From PVC group bacterium (GTDB lineage Bacteria > Verrucomicrobiota > Kiritimatiellia > SS1-B-03-39 > UBA6053): a stretch of DNA of 7,724 nt. Of this stretch, positions 1 to 5,311 are shown in pieces; position 1 is the stretch's first letter; every line of letters begins with the position of its first letter. The notes under the pieces are model-generated. The model searched no databases. It was not told where the DNA came from and saw only the letters and a list, made by a program, of their open reading frames with translations. A program made the position numbers and the translations under genes. The stretch is from contig PXDP01000398.1 of the NCBI GenBank assembly GCA_003565035.1, positions 1 to 7,724 on the forward strand, in the 5' to 3' direction.

Positions 1-699
1 CCCCCGAATTCCCTCCGATTGACTCACCCCCGACAGACTGCCGCCACTCCAAAACCAAAGCCCGTTGATCGGATTCTCACCCAAATCCAGCCGCACGCCG
101 TTAATCGGATGGGCGGCCAGCCGTTCAGCGCCCAGCACCATGACCCGCCGCAGCATCTCCGGCCAGCCTCTCGTAAGCCGCGTAAGCGATTTTCCGCTCA
201 AATCCGTCGGAGTGTGTCGGATCGTCGGCACCGGTTCAAAACGCGGCAGATCCAGAATAAAGCGTCCTTTTCCAAAAGAAATGCAATGAATTTCACATCC
301 GAGCTCTGCGGAAAGCTCCGATTCAAGCATACTCAGCAACTCCGCCTGCTCCGCATCCGAATGCGGAAACGCCGGCCCCAGCACCTCGCTGTCGATTTCC
401 GTGACAAAATGCGCCAGCGCCCGAAACCGGGACGAATCCGGATGTCCCCCCGCCGCCCGGGCCGCCAGCGGCCCCCAGCGAATCAGCTTCGCGTTTTTGG
501 GAGAATACCCGCAAACCTCCGTGAGCATGGCCATCGAATGCGAGGAATTCCAGGCGGACAATTTCAGCGTGCCGCACCGCCCCGCCGCGGCCAGCGCACG
601 GGCGTTCGGACTCCGGGCCACATCCAGGGGTGTCTGATCCCGCAGATCCGCGTACGGGAAATCTCCCGCCGCGTCCACCAGCACAATCACCCGCTTCAT
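1..699 (-). CDS. Divergent ApgM-type phosphoglycerate mutase family protein, possible homoserine kinase (5' part, runs off left edge)
   Basis: The frame is open from ATG at 699 to the window edge without a stop, giving the first 233 residues of a protein that is usually about 400 long in this family. It is recognised as the alkaline-phosphatase-superfamily, cofactor-independent (archaeal-type) phosphoglycerate mutase family. Matching signs are MKRVIVLVDAAGD at the N-terminus (D9 as presumed metal ligand), TPLDVARSPN (23-32), GYSPK (64-68), GPLAAR (76-81), TPTDLSGK (163-170) and ENPINGLWFWSGG (208-220). Ungapped alignment from memory places S55 at the catalytic serine, but the usual Gly-Ser-Asp is His-Ser-Met, and the usual Pro-His-Asp is Pro-Thr-Asp at 164-166. 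It starts 13 bases after hom with a GAGG about 11 bases upstream, so it is probably co-transcribed with hom. Relatives beside threonine genes have been proposed as homoserine kinases. The family is fairly secure; the activity (mutase, homoserine kinase or other) is unresolved. Confidence 0.8.
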   Translation of the reverse strand, partial: MKRVIVLVDAAGDFPYADLRDQTPLDVARSPNARALAAAGRCGTLKLSAWNSSHSMAMLTEVCGYSPKNAKLIRWGPLAARAAGGHPDSSRFRALAHFVTEIDSEVLGPAFPHSDAEQAELLSMLESELSAELGCEIHCISFGKGRFILDLPRFEPVPTIRHTPTDLSGKSLTRLTRGWPEMLRRVMVLGAERLAAHPINGVRLDLGENPINGLWFWSGGSLSGVSQSEGIRG

Positions 700-712
700 A
701 CGAACGGCATCC

Positions 713-2017
713 TCAAGCCCCCAGCTCCTCCACACGGTACCGGACAATCTCATCCCCCACATCCTCCAGCGCCGACAGCCGACCCATCGCCTCCACCACA
801 TCCCCCACCCTGGCATTGCCTGTCAAAATCACCACCGGGACAAATTCTTTGTGCAAAGGGTCCTCTTTTTGCAGCAGGGCCGTGATGGTAATCCCGCTTT
901 CGCCCAGCACCCGCGCCACCACCCCCAGCGTCCCCGGACGGTCCCGCAGCAGCAGACGCAAATACGAGCGCTCCACCCGCTCCGCCGGCGGCAGCAGGCG
1001 GGGCGCCTTCTCCGGGCTCCATTCCAGCGGAATCCGGTCCGTCGCACCGCTGATGAGATTCCGGGCCACATCCACAATATCCGCCACCACCGCACTCGCG
1101 GTCGGCAACCGACCCGCCCCGCGGCCATAATACAGCGTCTCACCCACCACCGAGCCCTTCACCAGCACCGCGTTGAAACTCATCTCCACGTTTGCCAGCA
1201 TGTGATCCTCCGGAATCAGCGCCGGTTGAACCCCCACCTCCACCGATCCATTCGACCTTGTCAGAATCGCCAGCAACTTGATCCGATATCCCAGTTCCGC
1301 CGCCGTGGCCACATCCACCGGCGAAATATCACGAATCCCCGAAACCGACACGTCCTCCAGCGTCACCGGAATCCCATAAGCCAACTGCCCCAGAATCACT
1401 GCCTTGTGCGCCGTGTCCCAGCCATCGATATCCAGACTCGGCTCCGCCTCCGCATAACCCAAGTCCTGTGCCTCCTTCAGCACCGCATCAAACGCCACCT
1501 TGTCCCGCTCCATGCGCGTCAGAATATAATTGCAGGTCCCGTTGAGAATCCCGTGAATCTCTTCAATCGGATTCGCCACCAGACCCTCGCGCAAGGCCTT
1601 AATAATCGGGATCCCCCCGCCCACGCTCGCTTCAAAAAACAGTTCCACCCCCGCATCCTGCGCCGCCGTAATCAATTCCGGACCATGCTCCGCCAAGAGC
1701 GCTTTATTGGCCGTCACCACCGATTTCCCCTGCGAAAAGGCCTCCAGAATAAAGGTCTTGGCAATCCCCGTTCCGCCAATCATCTCCACAATAATCTGAA
1801 TGTCCGGATCCTGCAATACCTCCATGGCATCCTTGGTCAAAATCTCCTGCGGAATCGAGAACCCGAAATCGCGATCCAGGTTCAAATCCGCTGCACGCGC
1901 CAGCACCAGATCAATTCCGCTCCGGTCACGGATCAGATCACGTTGTTTCAAAAGCGTTTCGGCCGTGCCGGCACCCACCGTGCCCAGGCCAAGCAAACCA
2001 ATTTTAACAGTATTCAT
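713..2017 (-). CDS. hom: Homoserine dehydrogenase, monofunctional with ACT domain
   Basis: This 434-residue protein reduces aspartate-4-semialdehyde to homoserine with NAD(P)H, the branch step to threonine and methionine, in the cytoplasm. Residues 1-130 form the Rossmann domain with the nucleotide motif GLGTVGAG (10-17); VTANKALLA (101-109) carries the conserved lysine K105. The catalytic/dimerisation domain has GGGIPIIKALREG (133-145), GILNGTCNYIL (156-166) and D201-x3-K205, with E190 eleven residues earlier, matching the yeast enzyme's E208, D219 and K223. An ACT domain begins near 352 with LRLLLRDRPGTLGVVARVL, suggesting feedback control, probably by threonine. No aspartokinase is fused. 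The ATG at 2017 is chosen because family proteins begin just before the KIGLLGLG strand; a GTG at 2059 would add 14 unconserved residues. The start lacks a Shine-Dalgarno sequence: CCTCCT directly abuts the ATG. Length is normal for the monofunctional ACT form. Confidence 0.97.
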   Translation of the reverse strand: MNTVKIGLLGLGTVGAGTAETLLKQRDLIRDRSGIDLVLARAADLNLDRDFGFSIPQEILTKDAMEVLQDPDIQIIVEMIGGTGIAKTFILEAFSQGKSVVTANKALLAEHGPELITAAQDAGVELFFEASVGGGIPIIKALREGLVANPIEEIHGILNGTCNYILTRMERDKVAFDAVLKEAQDLGYAEAEPSLDIDGWDTAHKAVILGQLAYGIPVTLEDVSVSGIRDISPVDVATAAELGYRIKLLAILTRSNGSVEVGVQPALIPEDHMLANVEMSFNAVLVKGSVVGETLYYGRGAGRLPTASAVVADIVDVARNLISGATDRIPLEWSPEKAPRLLPPAERVERSYLRLLLRDRPGTLGVVARVLGESGITITALLQKEDPLHKEFVPVVILTGNARVGDVVEAMGRLSALEDVGDEIVRYRVEELGA

Positions 2018-2031
2018 AGGAGGACTTTCAG

Positions 2032-2064
2032 AAAAACAGAAAAATCGCGGGCAACACACCCCGC
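2032..2064 (-). terminator. Terminator-like hairpin with T-tract in the hom leader
   Basis: Read on the minus strand, GCGGG (2064-2060), an 8-base loop and CCCGC (2051-2047) form a short G+C-only stem. It is followed by GA and five T (2044-2040), with a second run of five T at 2036-2032. This fits an intrinsic terminator for the small gene that ends at 2104. Because it ends only 14 bases before the hom ATG, it could instead act as an attenuator or partial terminator on read-through into hom. The stem is only five pairs, so strength is uncertain. Confidence 0.45.
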
Positions 2065-2103
2065 AGAACAGAGCGACGCTTCAACCGAAAACCCCGGCAA
2101 AAG

Positions 2104-2484
2104 TCAATCGCCGAATGCCAGAGACAGCTCCAGCTCCTCTTCCCAGTCCTCTTCATAAGAGATATCAATATACTGATAAATCTCCATCCCATCTATTCTC
2201 AGCATGATTTCCGTGAACAGCCCGGCAAAGGCCGTGGAATACGCCAGAACCGAAAGCCGGCAAAGGCCCCGGTCCAAAAGTTCCTCCAGAAACAGCTCGA
2301 ATTCCGCCTGTGCCTCCGCCGTGAAATATTTGAAGGCAACCACATCCACCTCCAATACAAACGGATCACTCAGCCCCGCAATCTCATCCCGCAGCCCAAA
2401 TATCAGATTATAAACGGCATACAACTCCACCAAACCCTCTAACACAATCTTAAAGCCATGGTTCCGTTGTTTAATCTCATTCAT
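2104..2484 (-). CDS. Small acidic protein of unknown function, possibly STAS-like
   Basis: I do not recognise this 126-residue protein. It is strongly acidic: about 26 Asp/Glu against 8 Lys/Arg, with an acidic tail (YEEDWEEELE near the C-terminus). It has no signal peptide, no membrane segment and no obvious catalytic motif, so it is probably cytosolic. By eye the secondary structure alternates: strand (FKIVLEGLV), helix, strand (PFVLEVDVV), helix (TAEAQAEFELFLEELLDRG), strand (LCRLSVLAY), helix, strand (EIYQYIDIS), helix. That order recalls STAS/SpoIIAA-like domains used in partner switching; this is inference only. Base composition differs from its neighbours: 2161-2220 has only 22 G/C in 60. 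The ATG at 2484 is chosen, with GGAG 13 bases upstream; a TTG at 2493 sits four bases after the same GGAG and would add three residues. It lies between the secretion genes and hom with gaps on both sides. Confidence 0.75.
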   Translation of the reverse strand: MNEIKQRNHGFKIVLEGLVELYAVYNLIFGLRDEIAGLSDPFVLEVDVVAFKYFTAEAQAEFELFLEELLDRGLCRLSVLAYSTAFAGLFTEIMLRIDGMEIYQYIDISYEEDWEEELELSLAFGD

Positions 2485-2534
2485 AAAAAACAAACTACTC
2501 CGAGCATCTGCAAAAGTTAAGGAAGGAATGTTTG

Positions 2535-2543
2535 TTTATAGCA
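2535..2543 (-). promoter_or_regulatory. Possible extended -10 promoter element upstream of the small acidic gene
   Basis: In the gap after gspF, the minus strand reads TGCTATAAA (2543-2535), which matches an extended -10 element (TG, one base, TATAAA). No convincing -35 hexamer lies 16-18 bases upstream. Transcription from here would start near 2528, giving a leader of roughly 45 bases before the ATG at 2484. This gap shows no terminator hairpin, so the downstream genes might also be reached by read-through from gspF. Only one half of a promoter is visible. Confidence 0.25.
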
Positions 2544-2561
2544 CATGGATTTCACGGCAGA

Positions 2562-3743
2562 CTAAATCAGACCGCGGTTCAGCCGCAGCATGGGCAGCAG
2601 CACCGCGAGGGCCACCAGCAGGATCAGCAGTCCCACCGCCACAATCAGCAACGGTTCAAGCAGTGCCAGCAGGCGCCGCAAATTACGGTCCCAGGCCCGC
2701 TGATGTCCGCGGGCCGCATGGCGGAAGAGCCCGCTCAAATCACCGGAAGCCTCGCCCGCCCTCGCCCAGCCCGGTAAATCCTCGCACAAAACCGGCACCG
2801 CCATCAGCACATCCGCCAGCCGTTCGCCATGCGAGACCCGGTGGGCGGCTTCAGAACAGGCGGTCACCAGTCCGGGCGCCCCCGTGGCCCGTCCCGCAGT
2901 CTCCAGGGCCCGGTGCAGCGGAATTCCACCCTCCAGCAGCAGTGCCAGCGTCCGCGCGAAGCGGGCCCGGGCCAACGACCCCAGCGCCGGGCCCAACACG
3001 GGCACCTTATACCAACGCTGCGAAATCAGTCCGCCCGGACGACAGCGCAGACGGTTTACGCTCCGCCACAGGAGCAACACAAGCAAAAGAAGTCCGCCGA
3101 TTCCCAGCGGATGCCGAATCCAGCGCCCCAGTGCCAGAACACCTCGCGTCAGGGCGGGCAGCTCCTGGCCCACCCCCGCCAGCAGTTGATCATAGGCCGG
3201 CAGCAGAAACCCCACCAACACCCCCAGCACCGCCAACGCCACCACGGAAATGACCGCCGGGTACACCAGCGCCGTCCGGATCTGATCGCCCACCCCGGCC
3301 TCTTCCTCCAGGTGATCCGCCAGCTCCATACACACCTGCGGCAGCCGTCCCGCCGCCTCCCCCGCCCCCAACACCGCAATCTCATCCTCACGCGCTCCGC
3401 GCAACTGACGCCCCAGCACTTCGCTGAAATCCAGTCCCTCCTTAATCTGATCCCCCACCGCCGCCAGAGTTTCCGCCCCCGCCGCCAGCTCCGGATTCTC
3501 ACTTAACAGCCGCAGGGCCCGGTCCAGCGGCAGCCCCGCCTGCAAAAGTGCCCCCAACTCCCGATACAAAACCGAGCGCCTGGCCGCATCAAATTTTCCG
3601 CCCCTGCCCACCGGCTCCACGTCCCGGGGAAAGATTCCTTCCGCAATCAGCCGTTCCCGGGCTTCTTTAGCATTCAGCGCCTCCACCCGGCCCCGGCGCG
3701 TCTGACCGCCTGATGTGTATCCCTGATACCGGAAGGTCGGCAT
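2562..3743 (-). CDS. gspF: Type II secretion system inner-membrane platform protein GspF
   Basis: This 393-residue protein is the polytopic platform protein that links the GspE ATPase to pseudopilus assembly in the inner membrane. Two T2SSF domains are visible. The first spans about 57-180, with LGALLQAGLPLDRAL (63-77), GEAAGRLPQ (128-136) and a membrane helix near 160-181. The second spans about 258-385, with LALLLEGGIPLHRAL (266-280), GEASGDL (330-336) and a membrane helix near 364-384. A third hydrophobic segment (about 212-227) lies between them. The N-terminus (MPTFRYQGYTSGGQ) is the normal GspF start. The ATG at 3743 shares its A with the TGA of gspE (TGATG), which argues for translational coupling. 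The frame stays open upstream to 3824, but that part overlaps gspE and is not family-like. It ends with TAG and is not followed by gspG, unlike in classical gsp operons. PilC is the alternative, but the neighbours favour GspF. Confidence 0.95.
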   Translation of the reverse strand: MPTFRYQGYTSGGQTRRGRVEALNAKEARERLIAEGIFPRDVEPVGRGGKFDAARRSVLYRELGALLQAGLPLDRALRLLSENPELAAGAETLAAVGDQIKEGLDFSEVLGRQLRGAREDEIAVLGAGEAAGRLPQVCMELADHLEEEAGVGDQIRTALVYPAVISVVALAVLGVLVGFLLPAYDQLLAGVGQELPALTRGVLALGRWIRHPLGIGGLLLLVLLLWRSVNRLRCRPGGLISQRWYKVPVLGPALGSLARARFARTLALLLEGGIPLHRALETAGRATGAPGLVTACSEAAHRVSHGERLADVLMAVPVLCEDLPGWARAGEASGDLSGLFRHAARGHQRAWDRNLRRLLALLEPLLIVAVGLLILLVALAVLLPMLRLNRGLI

Positions 3744-5311
3744 CAGTCCAGCGCCCCCAGCACGGTCCGCACCTCCGCAACCGACGTCAATCCCGCCGCG
3801 ATTTTCTCTTCCGCATCCGTCCACATGTCCGCGAATCCGGCCGTTTTCGCAAGCCGCTTCACCTCTTCCACCGAACGCCCCTGCCGCATGGCCTCCCGCA
3901 GGGTGTCATTCACCTCCAGCAGCTCATACAGTCCGATCCGGCCCAGATACCCCTCACGGCAGCGGTCGCACCCGACCGGTTCGCGAATGACTTTTCCCGT
4001 CAAACCGTTCAGAGGATCCTTCTCTCCCGCACCCACAAATTCGGTTTCCACTGCGCAATGCGGACAGAGCCTGCGCACCAGCCGCTGCGCCAGGGCGCCC
4101 CGGGTCGCCTCCGCCACCAGAAACGGCTCCACCCCCATGTCAATAATCCGAAGCGAAGCCGAAACCGCATCATTCGCATGAAGCGTGCTAAACACCAGGT
4201 GTCCGGTCATCGAGGCCCGGACCACAATTTCAGCAGTCTCCTCATCCCGGGTTTCTCCCACCAGAATCACATCCGGATCCTGGCGCAGCAGCGAGCGCAA
4301 GCCCGCCGAAAAGGTCAGTCCAATGCGGCTCTGCACATTCACCTGACCGATATCGGGCAACTGGTACTCCACCGGATCCTCAATAGTCAGAATATTCCGG
4401 CGCTGCGTATCCAGCTCGCTCAGGGCCGCATACAGGGTGGTGGTTTTGCCGCTGCCAGTCGGTCCGGTCACCCAGATTACCCCGTGCGGACGGCGGATGA
4501 TTTCGCGGAAGGGCTGCAAAAGCCGGTCCGGCATGCCCAGATCACTCAGACTCAGCAGCATCGACTCGCGCCCCAGCAGACGCAGCACCACCCGCTCCCC
4601 GTCCGCCACCGGCAGCACCGACACGCGGATATCAATTTCCCGTTCCCCCACCCGCACCCGGGCGTTTCCGTCCTGGGGCAGCCGGCGCTCGGCCACATCC
4701 AGACGGGCCATAATTTTGATGCGCGACACCACCGCATCCGCCACCTCCAGCGGAACATCCCCGTGCGGATACAACACCCCATCCAACCGAAAACGCACCT
4801 GCATCCGCCCCCCGCGGGGCTCAATGTGAATATCCGATGCCCCCTGCTCCAGCCCCTCCAGCAGCATCCGGCTCACCCGCGCCGCCACCGGTGCTCCGCC
4901 CGCCTGACGCAGCAGATCCTCCCGCTCTTCCTGACGGTCCAGCCGTCCGGATTCCGCCCGCACGCCATCCCCGGATTCCGGAGGGGGCTTTTCGACGGCA
5001 TCGCCCGCAGAGCGCGCATACACCCGGTCAATTGCCCGGCGGACCACCGCCTCCGGTGCCAGAATCAGATCCACATCCTCCCCCAGCAGCACGCTCAATT
5101 CCGGAAATTTGACTTCCACCCCCGCATCCGGCGTACACAACAGAACCTCACCGTCCACCCGCACCGGCACCATCGGCCCCGACCGCAGAAAATCCACCGG
5201 CATTCCCTTCAGCACGCGCTGATCCAGCCAGGCCTCGGGAATGGCCTCCACAAACCGACAGCGCAAATCCGCCGCCCGCTGACGAAGCTGATCGGATTCC
5301 CGGGTGCTCAT
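3743..5311 (-). CDS. gspE: Type II secretion system assembly ATPase GspE
   Basis: This 522-residue cytoplasmic AAA-type ATPase powers pseudopilus extension through GspF. The N-terminal part (about 25-100) resembles a short MshEN/T2SSE-N domain. It is followed by a charged, low-complexity linker (about 102-138) and then the core beginning ASDIHIEPR (158-166). Nucleotide motifs are complete: Walker A GPTGSGKTT (283-291), Asp box ILTIEDPVEY (307-316), Walker B DPDVILVGETRD (345-356) and His box GHLVFSTLHAND (370-381). A four-cysteine zinc site is present as C416-x2-C419 and C448-x2-C451, followed by GYLGRIGLYELL, as in typical GspE and PilB proteins. The ATG at 5311 overlaps the gspD stop as ATGA, and no good ribosome binding site is seen, so coupling to gspD is likely. 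GspE rather than PilB is called because gspD and gspF flank it directly. Confidence 0.96.
   Translation of the reverse strand: MSTRESDQLRQRAADLRCRFVEAIPEAWLDQRVLKGMPVDFLRSGPMVPVRVDGEVLLCTPDAGVEVKFPELSVLLGEDVDLILAPEAVVRRAIDRVYARSAGDAVEKPPPESGDGVRAESGRLDRQEEREDLLRQAGGAPVAARVSRMLLEGLEQGASDIHIEPRGGRMQVRFRLDGVLYPHGDVPLEVADAVVSRIKIMARLDVAERRLPQDGNARVRVGEREIDIRVSVLPVADGERVVLRLLGRESMLLSLSDLGMPDRLLQPFREIIRRPHGVIWVTGPTGSGKTTTLYAALSELDTQRRNILTIEDPVEYQLPDIGQVNVQSRIGLTFSAGLRSLLRQDPDVILVGETRDEETAEIVVRASMTGHLVFSTLHANDAVSASLRIIDMGVEPFLVAEATRGALAQRLVRRLCPHCAVETEFVGAGEKDPLNGLTGKVIREPVGCDRCREGYLGRIGLYELLEVNDTLREAMRQGRSVEEVKRLAKTAGFADMWTDAEEKIAAGLTSVAEVRTVLGALD

Noticed and set aside
19..885. Plus-strand open frame of 288 codons at the left edge
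   Set aside because: It lies opposite the ApgM-like gene and the hom 3' end. The minus-strand frame carries the recognisable family motifs, while this one is Pro/Arg-rich with no domain.
2018..2059. GTG start for hom, adding 14 residues
   Set aside because: The extra residues precede the conserved Rossmann start, run through the terminator-like T-tract and have no family support.
851..2158. Long plus-strand open frame of 435 codons opposite hom
   Set aside because: It is antisense to a well-conserved gene. Its translation is rich in Arg, His, Pro and Gln with no recognisable domain, as expected from G+C-rich codon bias on the opposite strand.
2494..2561. Possible intrinsic terminator after gspF
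   Set aside because: I looked for a G+C-rich inverted repeat with a T-tract on the minus strand in this gap and found none.
3744..3824. Upstream in-frame extension of gspF by 27 codons
   Set aside because: The extension is Gly/Ala-rich, lies inside gspE and has no counterpart in GspF proteins. The ATG at 3743 overlapping the gspE stop gives the normal N-terminus.
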